From positions 355,009,823 to 355,073,822 of the forward strand of contig NC_058524.1 in assembly GCF_904849725.1 (NCBI RefSeq): a DNA stretch of 64,000 nucleotides, written 5' to 3'. The position numbers and the translations under genes are program-made. Origin of the DNA: Hordeum vulgare subsp. vulgare (taxonomy: Eukaryota > Streptophyta > Magnoliopsida > Poales > Poaceae). This document shows, one piece after another, positions 52,363 to 63,700 of the stretch; within the stretch, counting starts at the first letter, position 1; every line of letters begins with the position of its first letter. Under the pieces are notes generated by a model. That model made no database searches, was not told the DNA's origin, and was given only the letters and a program-made list of their open reading frames with translations.

Positions 52363-55300
52363 TGTGGGGACCCCGACTTACAAGTCGAGATCGCCGGATG
52401 AACGTGGTCAGTGATCCCAGAGATCAATGTTCACCGAACACACAAATACTGAATAATAAGAGTCTTACATCCAAGTACCGAATTATTACATCACATGACT
52501 GAACGGTCATGGTCACGAGGTTGGGCCTAAGGTCAAATCAAACTAATACAACTAATAGCGGAAATCATAGGGGCTAAGCGGTGCCCATGCCATCAAGCCT
52601 ACACTGCGAGGCATTCTGACTCGGAGGCATCCTAGTTCGCAGGGGTGTCTCCGAAGACGTACTCATCTCCAAACTCCGGTCCTTCCATGTTTGGTCAGTA
52701 ATATAACCAGTGGCAAGCCAATGAGTACTTTTGAATGTACTCGCGAACAACCCATGATATGAACAATGAAAGTGAAGGCTAACAATAACATGCATCTTGG
52801 GTGGAATTCATCGTGGTGGAATGATCATGAATATGCATCAAGTTAAAAAACTACTTTTGAAGAACAGGTTACACATATCATCATATCTGTCGAGGGCTGA
52901 ACCATCTGGGTTCACCCTATATGCCAAGTCACCGAACTTGGTCATATGATTACTTTCATAATAACTCCTTTTATCACAACTCACACACACTTGGTTTACG
53001 CGGAAACGACTGGACGTAGTTTAAGCAGGATTACCCAACTATCCTTGACCATGGACACGGCTATTCGAAGAGTTTTACACTCTTCAGAGGTAGTACGCTG
53101 GACCCACGAGATCCTGGAAACTTCCGTGTCATCCACGACTCACGGTATATAACATACCCGAGGTAAGTACCCGATCAATGCCTTTTCCCCGACGATACTA
53201 GACAAAGAGGTCTTCCGCTTCGATTCCCTCGTCACACGGATTTTTTATCGTCGCCAAAAGAATAAATAAGAAATAGCTCACTCAAAAACAGATCACAAAT
53301 TCATTTTTAAAATGTTCTTTATTGCTAATAAATCTAAGTGGCTATTTTGAAAAATGTTTACCTCTGATTCCAATGAAGGAACATTTTTAAAATCAACCAA
53401 ACAGAAGCAAAACTATTCCAATTTAGTCCTTTTTATTATTTTAAAACAGAATAGTTGCTGAAAAATTCATCCAATGGTCTCATTAAATACTACATATTTT
53501 TTAGAAGAATATTAGTGGAAAAATTATATTTTTACACTTGTTAAATATTTTATAAATATCTTTGAAATCGGAATTAAAAAACAAAAGAAAAATGGGCTAA
53601 GTCTCTGGCCTGGCTTGGCGTGGAACTGGGCCGGCCCAAGGCGAGCCCACAACCTGCCCAGGCACGCGCGCCGTCAGGTTTGAATCTGACGTACGGGGCC
53701 TAGCGGTCAGTGGCTGCGGGCAGCGAGGGGGAGAGAGCTGGGCACCGACAGGTGGGGCACACCTCTCGGGGTCGTCTCCTACCTCTGGCCAGAGAGGAGG
53801 AGGAGCACGCCGGCGAGGCTGCCGACGTTCTCAAGCCCCAACAAGGATAGAAATGGGTTCGACTCGTTGCCGCCTACCTGCTGGTGGTCGAAACAACGAC
53901 GGGGAGGAATGGGTTCGTCTGCAACGAGGAGGCCGCGGCGAAGGAGTTTCGGGAGGTGGTCGAGAGGGTAGCTAGGGGCATGGAAATGCTTGGGAAAGTT
54001 GGGGGAAAGCTTCCTGAGGTCGAGGGTATCAGTTTGGTGGGTCGAGGGACGCAGGAGCCGTCGTGTAGCCGGAGATCGACCAGAGTTCCGAGGTGGAGGG
54101 GCCTCTATCGATCTCGAGCACCTTGGCTCTGCTCGCTTGCTGGGGTGTCTAGGGAGGTGCTAGTAGTCGTGGCGAAGCTGTCTGAGGGGTGCTGGAGCGA
54201 GGGGGAGGGCTATTTATAGGCCCGCGGCGATGAGCCGATTCGGGAGCGCCGGTGACTCACCATGGCACGCATGGGGGTGCACAGAGGGGCTATGGTCGAA
54301 ACCATGGTCTCAGGACGTGGTTTTGGACTGCCAGAACCATCTGCAACAGAGGGGGAGAGAGGAGTCGAGCATCCATGCCCGCGCAACCTTCGCCGGTTCT
54401 GGTGCACGCGGGCACGGGTTGCATGAGCTCTAGCGCGGGAGAGGAGGGGCCCTGATGGTTGCTCGATGCAGAGGCGCTTAGAGCACAATTTTTGCATGCC
54501 ACGACATGCTGGTGCGCTCTGAGGCACTTTGGACGTGTCTAGCATGTCCTGGCACTGGCTGGGAGTGAGGCTAGCCGTTGGGGTCCCGTGGGAGCTTCGA
54601 TTGGTCAAGGGAGACAAGGAATACAGGTGCTGTCTGCTTTGAACTGAAGCTTAGATTGGGGTTTTTGGCATTTCCACTTTGAACCAGTGAGGGGCCAGTT
54701 GACTGGGGTTGGGCATTGATACTGTCCACCTAATCTAAGAGTTTGGAGCAAAGGGGTTGGGTTTACCTTGGGTTAAAGTGTCTTTTACCCATCTGTCAGA
54801 AGGTGCTCGACAGTGGTTTGGGGTAGTTGCACCCCACCACTAGTGGTGCAACTTAACAGGTTTGGGTTTGGTGCTAAAACATGGGGTTTCACCAAGTTTG
54901 AGCTCCGTTGGACAAGTTTAGCTTTGTAAACTTGAAAACACTACTATTTGACCAGATCTGTCCTTTCCAAAGAGAGTGTGGGCAAACTAACTCCCACAAA
55001 TCCTATTTTTGGTGTGGAACCCTCACTTGAGGTATTAGGCACTCCCGCAAAGTTTCAGCATCATAGGACAAACTTTGCTATGTAGAGTTGCTCTAACTCC
55101 AATTTGGACAGAACGAGTTTTAGGGTTATTTGGGGTCCTTAATCAACTTGGATTAAGGTGAAACTTCATGTGGACACCAAATACGGGATACCACTGGAAT
55201 TTTCGAGGATTTTATTGTGAATAGTTCCTTTGGAAATATTTCAAAAGGTAAAAAAAGACATAAATGGTTTTCAGGGTTTTACTCAAACAATTGTAATATA

Positions 55301-55430
55301 AATAGGAGTTTAAAATCTTGTGTATGGAAAATATATCTCCTTCTGATCATCTCCAAATTTAATCAGATTTTTCTAAGGCAGAAAAGTATTTTCCATGTAG
55401 GAATACCATTTCTGGACTCAGGATTGGACA
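52363..55430 (-). repeat. Family A long LTR, copy 3
   Basis: On the minus strand it ends GTCCCCACA at 52363, like copy 2. Positions 52363-53222 align with copies 1 and 2. Upstream of 53222 about 690 bp present in copy 1 (about 1980-2655) is missing; alignment resumes at the acidic exon-like part GAAGCGGAAGACCTC. Farther upstream a short AT-rich block (53230-53600), a GC-rich leader and a TATA box follow. Resemblance to copy 1 near 570-690 (GGCATGCAAAA, GTGCTCT) supports one LTR. The left terminus near 55430 (TGTCCAATCC on the minus strand) is a guess. Confidence 0.65.
54211..54218 (-). promoter_or_regulatory. TATA box of family A LTR
   Basis: Minus-strand CCTATAAATAG is a strong plant TATA consensus, followed by a C-rich leader starting about 30 bp downstream, as at a transcription start. 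Possible splice donors (AGAGGTAGG, CAGGTAGG) occur 340-420 bp downstream. Confidence 0.55.
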
Positions 55431-55436
55431 TGTAAT

Positions 55437-55874
55437 TTAATTAGCAAAATAATTATTTTCTGGACTCAGTCGCCTCAAAAACCGCAACTGGATGATCACG
55501 GTAAGATAGGTCGGGTTGAAGGTCGATGTCTTGAAGATGAACTGTGCGCTCGGGGTCTTGAAGCACCTCCAGAGCTGAGAGACATGAAACACATCATGCA
55601 CATTTGCAAAGTTTGACAGGAGCTCGAGCTGGTATACAAGGTCGCCTCTCTTTCCAACGACTACGAACGGACCAAAGAAACGAGGCAAAAGCTTTCCTTT
55701 GATGCCAAAGCGTCGCGTACCCTTCCTAGGCGACACCTTGAGATAGACAAAGTCATCGAGCTCATAAGACATGTCACATGCTTGCTATCATAATAGCTCT
55801 TCTGACGGGATTGAGCTGCTCTCAGGTTGTCCCTAATGACTTGACACATCTCTTCAGCTTCTTCTATCAAGTCA
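55437..55874 (-). pseudogene. pol: Integrase C-terminus and start of chromodomain, truncated
   Basis: Contains EEMCQVIRDNLRAAQSRQKS, DDFVYLKVSPRKGTRRFGIK, GKLLPRFFGPFVVVGKRGDL and VHDVFHVSQL, the GPY/F-like C-terminal part typical of Del/Tekay-type chromoviruses. In a shifted phase, LSYRDHPVAVFEATESRK matches the beginning of the chromodomain-adjacent segment and is then cut off at about 55431. The chromodomain that would steer insertion to heterochromatin is therefore not present. Confidence 0.8.
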
Positions 55875-56911
55875 TTCCCAAGAATCTGACGCTCGCCGGT
55901 CTCGGACCAGTTGAGCGGGGCACGACACTTCTTGCCATAGAAAATTTCAAATGGAGATTTGCTGGAACTAGCTTGATAACTGTTGTTATACTAGAACTCA
56001 GCAAAAGGCAGGCAATCCTCCCACTTCATGCCAAAAGAGATAACACAGGCTCTCAGCATATCCTCAAGAATTTGATTGACTCGCTCCACTTGACCACTAG
56101 TCTAAGGATGAAAAGCGGTGCTGAAGCGTATCTTCGTGCCCATCGCAGACTGAAAAGAGTCCCAGAACTTGGAAGTGAAGATACTTCCGCGATCCAAAGA
56201 GATCATCATAGGCACGCCATGCAAAGACACAATCCTGGAAGTGTACAACTCTACAAGATGGGCTGTCGAAATGGATTCCTTGACAGGAAGAAAATGAGCC
56301 ACTTTACTCAACTTGTCGATGAAGACGAAGATGGCATCATTACCCTTCTTGGACTTCAGAAACCCGATGAAGAAATCCATCTCAATATGATCGAACTTCC
56401 ACTCGGGATTGGGCAATGGATGCAAAAGACCTGCTGGACGTTGATGCTCTGCTTTCACCCTTCTACATACATCACACTCATTTACGAACTGAGCAATCTC
56501 ACGCTTCATGCGAGTCCACCAGAAGGTCTGTTTCAAGTCCTGATACATCTTGGAGCTTCTTGGATGTATTGAGAGCAAGGAGTTGTGAGCTTCTTCCATG
56601 ATTACCTTTCTAAGATCACTTTTCGGAATGACAAGACGATCCTCAAAGAACAACGTGTCTCTGGCATCAACACTGAAGCACTTATATTTTGGAAGACTCT
56701 TTGCCACGCCAATCTTGACTATCTTCACCATTTCATCAAGAAGTTATGCTTCTCGGACCTGATCTTCCAAGGTAGGAGAGAAATCCCTGGGGTACAACCT
56801 GAAGGTTGAGTTTTCTGAAAGACTCACAAAGGTTAGGCGGGAGAGGTTTCAGAATGAGACTATTGCAGCACGCCTTCCTGCTCAAGGCATCTGCCACGAC
56901 ATTAGCTTCGC
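55875..56911 (-). pseudogene. pol: Integrase of chromovirus-type element
   Basis: The zinc domain shows SLLSIHPRSSKMYQDLKQTF and NECDVCRRVKAEH; the catalytic residues lie in FDHIEMDFFIGF (Asp), MMISLDRGSIFTSKF (Asp) and, after a TAG at about 56102, GQVERVNQILEDML (Glu). The core then continues with YNNSYQASSSKSPFEIFYGK and RAPLNWSETGERQILGNDLI. Besides the nonsense codon after FHP, a further stop occurs near 55995. Integrase inserts the cDNA in the nucleus. Confidence 0.86.
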
Positions 56912-57644
56912 CTAGCGTGTACTCAACACTCGGATTAAAATCTTGGAGCGAGTTTTCCGAAGATTCAGGTTAGGCTGAGTGAAGATGTACTTGAGACTCT
57001 TGTGATCGCTGAACACTTCAACCTCACGTTCCAACAAGAGGTGTCTCCAAGTCATCAAAGTGTGTACCACAGCTGCTAGCTCAAGATCATGCACAGGATA
57101 ATTCTTCTCCGCTGGCTTCAACTGCCTGGAGGTATAAGCAACCACTTTCTTCTCTTGCATCAGAACTGCAACAAGACCCTGGAGAGAAGCGCCGCAGAAC
57201 ACCTGGTAAGGCTTGGATTCATCCAGAGGAACCAAGACTGGAGTAGAGGTGACCTTCTCTTGGAGTGTGTCGAAGGCCAACTGACACTCTGGACCAAGCA
57301 TACTTCACACCTTTTTGAAGAAGACTTGAGAGCGGCCTAGCAATCTCGGAGAAGTTCTCAACGAACCTTCTGCAATAGCTTGCGAGCCCGAGAAAGCTTC
57401 GAAGCTGGTTCACATTCTGCGGAGGCTCCCATTCAACAATGGCCTGTACCTTCGACGGATCAACTTTGATGCCCTTGGCAGAGATAATGTGCCCAAGATA
57501 GATGACGTCTTTCAACCAGAACTCACACTTGGAAAACTGGGCATACAATTTGTACTCCCTCAGCTTATCAAGCACCAATCTGAGATGTTCTTCATGTTCT
57601 TCCTCTGTTTCAGAAAAGACCAGGATGTCGTCGAGATAAAGCAA
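56912..57644 (-). pseudogene. pol: RT catalytic region and RNase H of chromovirus-type element
   Basis: [20 protein letters not shown] supplies the YLDD catalytic motif, followed by [20 protein letters not shown] and [21 protein letters not shown] frameshift near 57300 leads to the RNase H frame (57301-56912): [57 protein letters not shown] and [11 protein letters not shown]. The '[10 protein letters not shown]' and 'DHKSLKY' blocks are standard Gypsy RNase H landmarks. Confidence 0.87.
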
Positions 57645-57647
57645 GAC

Positions 57648-58694
57648 TTAGTCATTCTTGAACGGAGAGAATATGTAGTTCATTAATCGACAAAATGTCG
57701 GAGGAGCATTTGCTAGACCAAAAGACATGACCATATACTCATACGAGCCAAAACTAGTCCTGAAAGCAATCTTCGGAATATCGTCTTCGGGAATGCGAAT
57801 TTGATGATAGCCCATTCTGAGATCGAGCATGGAGAAGATCTTAGCCCCTTTCAACTGTTCGAACAACTCAGTTATGTTCGGAAGTGGATACTTGTTCCGG
57901 ATTGTCTTCTTGTTCAATGGACGGTAATCAACACAGAACCGGTCCGTGCCATCCTTCTTCTTGACAAACAGAACTCCACAACCCCATGGAGACAAGCTCG
58001 GTCTAATCAAACCCAAATGCTCCTGCTCATCGACTTGCCTCTTAAGTTCCTTCAACTCTTCTGAACCCAATTTGCATGACCGTTTGCACATAGGCTCAGT
58101 GCCTGGTTCAAGCTCAATGACAAATTCAACTTCTCGATGCGGAGGCATGCCTGGCAGCTCTTCTAGAAACACATCTTCATATTCGCAGACCACCGGGACT
58201 TGCGAAATAGTATTAATCTCACCCTTTTCATTCAAAGAGAACAGACGGATTGTATCATCGTGTGCCGTGAATATAATCACGTCCTTCGGAGAGTGGGTAA
58301 GCTTCACTTCTTTAGCTTCACAATCAATCGATGCCTTGTCCATGGCCAACCAGTCCATACCAATGATCAAATCAATGTTGGAATTGCCCAAGACATATGG
58401 AGAAGCCAGAAAAGAATAAATTCCTATCTTGACAGAAGCATCGAGAACAACCCAACGAGAACTCATAAGCATGCCCGGATAAACAATGTCCAAAGACTTA
58501 GCCAACTCTTGAAGATGGAAATCATGCTTTGCCGCAAAAGGGTATGACAAGAAAGAATGTGATGCACCAGAATCAAACAATAATTTAGCAGGAATATCAT
58601 TAACGAGGAGGTTACCCATGATCACATCTGACGAGTTTTCTGCCTCAGCCGCATTCACCATGTTGACTCGAGCTGACCTGGGGTTGAACTTCAC
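57648..58694 (-). CDS. pol: Protease and N-terminal RT of chromovirus-type element
   Basis: 348 codons. The protease domain (residues ~15-130) has [13 protein letters not shown] with the DSGA active site and [14 protein letters not shown] starts at about residue 190: [75 protein letters not shown] and [16 protein letters not shown]. The frame ends at a TAA immediately before the catalytic motif; the same phase continues as [11 protein letters not shown]. This is the longest intact pol piece in the element. Confidence 0.88.
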   Translation of the reverse strand: MKFNPRSARVNMVNAAEAENSSDVIMGNLLVNDIPAKLLFDSGASHSFLSYPFAAKHDFHLQELAKSLDIVYPGMLMSSRWVVLDASVKIGIYSFLASPYVLGNSNIDLIIGMDWLAMDKASIDCEAKEVKLTHSPKDVIIFTAHDDTIRLFSLNEKGEINTISQVPVVCEYEDVFLEELPGMPPHREVEFVIELEPGTEPMCKRSCKLGSEELKELKRQVDEQEHLGLIRPSLSPWGCGVLFVKKKDGTDRFCVDYRPLNKKTIRNKYPLPNITELFEQLKGAKIFSMLDLRMGYHQIRIPEDDIPKIAFRTSFGSYEYMVMSFGLANAPPTFCRLMNYIFSPFKND

Positions 58695-58739
58695 GAGAGC
58701 ATTGCTTGGAGGTTTGCCTGGAGGAGGAGGCGGCAGACT

Positions 58740-58825
58740 GAGCTAAGAAGTGCACTTGTTGGCATAGTGACCTTTCTGCCCACACTTGTGACAAGTAGCC
58801 CTTGCTTCTGATGCTGGAATCTCTG
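58740..58825 (-). pseudogene. Gag zinc knuckle, out of frame
   Basis: In the minus-strand phase different from the upstream gag, ATCHKCGQKGHYANKC gives a complete CCHC knuckle at about 58754-58800, followed by a stop (TAG) near 58743. A small indel separates it from the Gag core. Confidence 0.78.
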
Positions 58826-59722
58826 CTAAAAGACTGGGTTGGGTGGGTGGGAAGAAACACGGCCACCAGAATGCTTGAACTGCTTTGAGTGCCGAGGAGG
58901 AGGAGGAGACACCCAAAACTTCTGTTGGTTCTGAACCACCTGAGTAGAGGAAGAGGAGCTGGAATCTCTGAAGCGCTTCGTAGAATTCTCCACCCTGAGC
59001 AAAGCTGCGTGAGCCCTAAGAGCTAAGTTGTATAACTTACCGAACTCCTCAGGATCGTGCAAAGCAAGAGCTAACTGCAAATCTTCTTTCAAGCCACCTC
59101 TAAACTGATAAATCTTGCTCTTCTGATCAGGGATATCCTGCAAGGTGTATTGGGCTAGCTCGTGGAACTCAACATTGTACTTGTACACGGAGTTACCACC
59201 CTGTTTCAACCGCCTGAAGTTCTCATGCATTTCCTCCAAGAAGCTGGACGGAATGTAGTGGGATCTGAAGTCACGGCAGAACTCATCCCAAGTGATCACT
59301 CTAGCACCTCTGGAATCCTTCAACTGTTGCCACCAGATAGATGCTTGCCCCTTCAGCTGGAATGTAGCAAACTTGACGAAATCCTCAGGACGAACATTGC
59401 TGCATTCAAACTGCTTGTTCATGTCGCGGATCCAATCCTCAGCATCAAACGGCTGGTCACACGAAGTGAAAGTCTTCGGCTGATTTGAAAGGAACTGACT
59501 CAGATTAGCAAACTGATTGCCACCATGCTGGAAATTGCCTTGCTGTTGATTTCCCCTCTCTTGCAACAACTGTAGCAGCATCTGAGTGTTTGCATTTGTA
59601 GCAACCATCACCGCTTTCCAGGCCTCTGCAGGAGGAGGCGACGGCGGAGGAGGATTCTCCGGAGGAGGAGGTGGTGGCGGCACATCCTCACGCCCTGAAT
59701 TCTGACGAGTTGGTGGAGCCAT
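58826..59722 (-). CDS. gag: Gag of chromovirus-type element
   Basis: Start chosen at 59722 (MAPPTRQNSG); the open frame extends upstream to 59818 but that part is leader-like. Residues ~10-30 are a proline run. The Gag core covers residues ~80-260: FDAEDWIRDMNKQFECSNVR, FATFQLKGQASIWWQQLKDS, WDEFCRDFRSHYIPSSFLEE and NSVYKYNVEFHELAQYTLQD. A Ser-rich tail follows. The frame ends at 58826 before the zinc knuckle because of a frame change. Gag assembles the particle. Confidence 0.87.
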   Translation of the reverse strand: MAPPTRQNSGREDVPPPPPPPENPPPPSPPPAEAWKAVMVATNANTQMLLQLLQERGNQQQGNFQHGGNQFANLSQFLSNQPKTFTSCDQPFDAEDWIRDMNKQFECSNVRPEDFVKFATFQLKGQASIWWQQLKDSRGARVITWDEFCRDFRSHYIPSSFLEEMHENFRRLKQGGNSVYKYNVEFHELAQYTLQDIPDQKSKIYQFRGGLKEDLQLALALHDPEEFGKLYNLALRAHAALLRVENSTKRFRDSSSSSSTQVVQNQQKFWVSPPPPRHSKQFKHSGGRVSSHPPNPVF

Positions 59723-60782
59723 CCTGAAGACGGACAACACATTAGCCCACAGAATAAATTGATGGTATAACTGAATGAAAATGGAAGGAATAACTGAACA
59801 GGAATATAGCAATTGCACTCGAACAAAAATAGTAAGAATGCTTCATCAAAGTGAGGGTCGACAAAATTCTGATTAAGAGCACTTGCAAACAAGTATGAGC
59901 TAGAACTTCTCGGAACAAACATATGATCGAGATTTCATCCGATATCTTCGTGGATAAGATCGCACGGGCTCGAATTGAAGTAGCCATCCTGTGCAAGGTA
60001 GTGCACACGACTTACGAAGTATCCCCGAGTCGTAGCGAGCTACAAGGACTCTTTAAGAGACAACGAGAACCACTGTAAGACGACCGTGAACAAACATACC
60101 CACTGAACAACGAATCCCAAACTCACATCATGCATTTGTAGGAAGATTGTCCTATAAGTTACTACTTGATATCCCACCTATGAATTCCCGAAATATCTAG
60201 TCATGCAATCTGGTACAGGAATAGAAGGAGTAATAATCATACAATTCCTGTACTAACCCGTCACCTGTATCACATCCGTCAACACATAACCAGAATCTCG
60301 AACCTTCATATACAACAGACCCTCGTGATCACAACGATACCTAGTATGGTAGTACTCCCGAATAATCTGCACTAGTACTGGGGACATCGGGGTTATCTCG
60401 CGACTACTAGTATTGATGCAATTACGAACATCCTTCGTTCTTAGATACTCAGAAATCTGAATGATGGCAATGTGCGCAAGAATCCCCTAGAGCTCAACTC
60501 CCCGGAAGAAATCAAGGCAGACAGGAGGCACCAAGACAGAACTCCGTCACATCGAAATCATATAGATTTCACAAATACCTGCGTGATCCTAAAAAAAATT
60601 TGAGCGAGAAGAGGAGTAGAATTAGGATTTCCTAAGTCGGGAGCCCCACGAGAGCATGGAAGAGGAGAAAAAAGAATCCTACTCTCTGATATAACTAAGA
60701 CTCAAAACATTTTACTAGACTCAACTCGGCCAAGTACGATCACACAAAGGCTCCTATGGTCGTAAGGCTCCGATTACCAACT
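59723..60782 (-). other. Leader of chromovirus-type element
   Basis: About 1 kb between primer-binding site and gag. The first ~870 bp align with the LARD leader at 12734-13621. Short disrupted frames only. Confidence 0.75.
60767..60779 (-). other. Degenerate primer-binding site
   Basis: The minus strand reads TGGTAATCGGAGC three bases after the LTR end, a damaged form of TGGTATCAGAGC. Confidence 0.7.
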
Positions 60783-63700
60783 TGTAACGACTAAGATGCG
60801 GTCCTTTCGGATTTAGGGAACGAGGCCCCGAATTGGAAAGAAGTGCATCTAAGCGTTTCGCAAGCACGGGAACATAGCACATACATAATAATAGTAGAAT
60901 GACAATAAGGGATTCAACTTCCATCTCATAAATATATCAGACTTACATCACGCATCCAAACAAGGTAGTTCGGCTACGGACTACAAAACATGAGAAATGA
61001 CTATGCTACCCTGTATGCTTGCCCATGATCACGACCACGCCTCAGTCTTCTCGATAGTTCACGTACAGGCGGCCGTTCTCCTCATCGTACTGCCACGCCA
61101 GCTGCGTGCCGTCGGGATCAGCTGTCTCGGGGGTACCTGAACCTGTTGGTGTTGTGAAGGAATCTGTGAGCCACGGGGACTAAGCAATCTATGACCTCGG
61201 TGCCAGAACTAGTCAAGTTATTAGGTAAGGAAGGTGAAGTATTTAGGTTGCAGCATCCTAAGCATATATGGTGGCTAACTTACGTAGAGCAAGTAGTGAA
61301 GGTGGTCGATGATTAACTGATCACTAAATGATCCTGAACAACTACTTACGTCAATCATAACCCCACCATGTTCCCGATCGAAGAGTAGCCTTCGAAGGGG
61401 ACAATCACGGTTACGCACACAGTTGGAAATTTTATTGGAGTTATGTTTAAGTTATCTATAACCGGGTGTTAAAAAATATTCCAAGTTGACACATAACTGC
61501 GGGCACGGCTTTCCGAAAGATTAAACCCTGCAGGGGTGCTCCAACTAGTCCATCACAAACGGTCACGGGCCGCAAAGTAATCCTCTATCACGAATCTCGT
61601 GATCTCGTCGGATTCCTTAGAGGAAAACCTCAACTCTGGGGAGAACCAAAGCTTCACCGGGATTCCTATACGCAAGATATATCGCTAAGGTAAGACAAGA
61701 CTAGCACGACCTCCCGTCGTGTCAACGACCCCGATAAGAGCCGCGTATCTCAATCTCAGGACACGACGGATGATTCACACTACAGGTATACCAAACCTCA
61801 GGTTGCCCTGTGGTGGCCCCATAGTTTGCTCAATTTGGACAAACACTCATGAGGAGCACTGGCCTGGGTTGTTGATTAAATTCCTTGGGGTAGCAATTCC
61901 CTATGCAGATTACTATTAAGTGATTAGCAAATTAACACCAATGTTCGGTCCCGTCGGACAGGTCTTAACACTACACGATTTATCAAGGGGGTCCCCATAA
62001 CAACCCCCAACGTGTTGGGAGCGATCAGTTATGGAATCAAACACCGGTAGCCGGTAAATATGGCCGCAATAATGGAACAGAACACCCGACAAAAGGCTAG
62101 GCCTTCCATTATTTACCAAGTATATAGGTGCATTAAATAAAAAACGGATTTAACATAATGATATCAAACTCATGTTATCACATGAGACAATTGCACCTGC
62201 AACTAGCAACGCTAATATTAGTAGCTGAGCAAAGCCTACTTAGCCATTCAAGATTTGCTAGGAAGGAATAAGTGTTTGGGTTTCATGGAAATATCAGGAG
62301 GCAATTATGTCAGTGGTAGGCAGCGATCATATGACGAAAGAAACGTAATCTAGCATAACAAGTCTAGAGATGGAATCAAGGTCATATCTTGCCTGTGATT
62401 TCCTCAGCTTGGAACTGCTCTTGTTCGTCCTACACGTACTCTCCCGGATCCACGTACTCGTTCTCCGATCCCGGTGCTACCCAACATAAAAATAGCATCC
62501 AATGAACAACAGCACCTCAAGATGCAACAAGGACATGATGCATGAGATGAAAATGAACATGCATCTCTATACTACTCACTTGCACATGCATGAGAAGTAA
62601 ATACAAGTTCCTAGACAGAAATGCACTCCAAGCTACCTTTACAAGCATGAGGATGACATGAGCAGAGGCGTCACGCGAAAACGAGGCAAAAACATATAAA
62701 GATCGTTACGAACGGAACTGCGGATCAACCGGAAACAACGAAACAAGAAATAGAGTCCTACGTATCAAATCCATCACCACACACTCCAAAGGCATACTTC
62801 TGGACTTCCCAGGTTTCCAAGACATAAACCAAACAAGAATGGATGGGGTGGTGCAAAGAAATATCACCACAACATCATCTTTCTCTCACAAGCATCAAAA
62901 CATCAAAAATACACAATCTGCCATAAACAGCATCATAGCAATTTGAGGGCTACATGCAAAGCACCTACAGCCACCCAAACATGCCAAATAGGATATGTGG
63001 CACAAGCTATTCAAAAGTACTACAAGCCCAAGCAAAAATATAATGCAAAGGAGTTTCACACAGAAAGTTACACAGCTGCTAAAATATTAGTTTTCACGGA
63101 CTTAGTGAAAATTCCAGATTCTCACTAGCTGTTTATACTCTGAAGCATTTTGACAGTACCCAAAACAATATCTACAGGATTCCAAATGGAATGAAAATTT
63201 ACAAAGAGCTAGACAAACACAAAAGCTACAACTTTCTAGTTGATATCAAAGGCTGATTCTCAACACATGGACCTCTACGAGCACAACAATGGGAGAAGAA
63301 AATATAAGCAGATTCTCACACTTTGTGAAAATCACAGATTTTCACTAAACTGGAATTTCAGCCACATGCCTAGTTTGACTAGGCACAACTTGCACATATG
63401 ATTTCCTAAGCATGAAACAAAACAAACATGTGGTAGAGGGGGTCACCCTCTACTGCCACAACAAAGGATCAACCTCTTGGGCTCAACACATCTCATGGAA
63501 CCAAGCTCCAAACATAGAACAAGTCTGAAATATGACATTTCCAGAAATTGTTCCAAAGTGAAAACTGACTTCACCAATGGATTCCTGGGATGATTCTACC
63601 CCATAAACATATATATTACATGGGCATTTGTATAGAATAAATGGGCACAAACTAGAAAAGAAAATCTACACGGAATCACATATAGTGAATAGTGCATCAT

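Noticed and set aside
53884..54219. A 111-codon plus-strand frame near a TATTTATAGG sequence
   Set aside because: The TATA box is on the minus strand and the frame lies in its C-rich leader, read backwards; no domain is visible.
52363..55430. Family A copy 3 as the 3' LTR of the adjacent minus-strand chromovirus-type element
   Set aside because: Orientation and position fit, but its terminal sequences (GTCCCCACA) do not match that element's 5' LTR (GTCGTTACA), which instead matches the LARD LTR.
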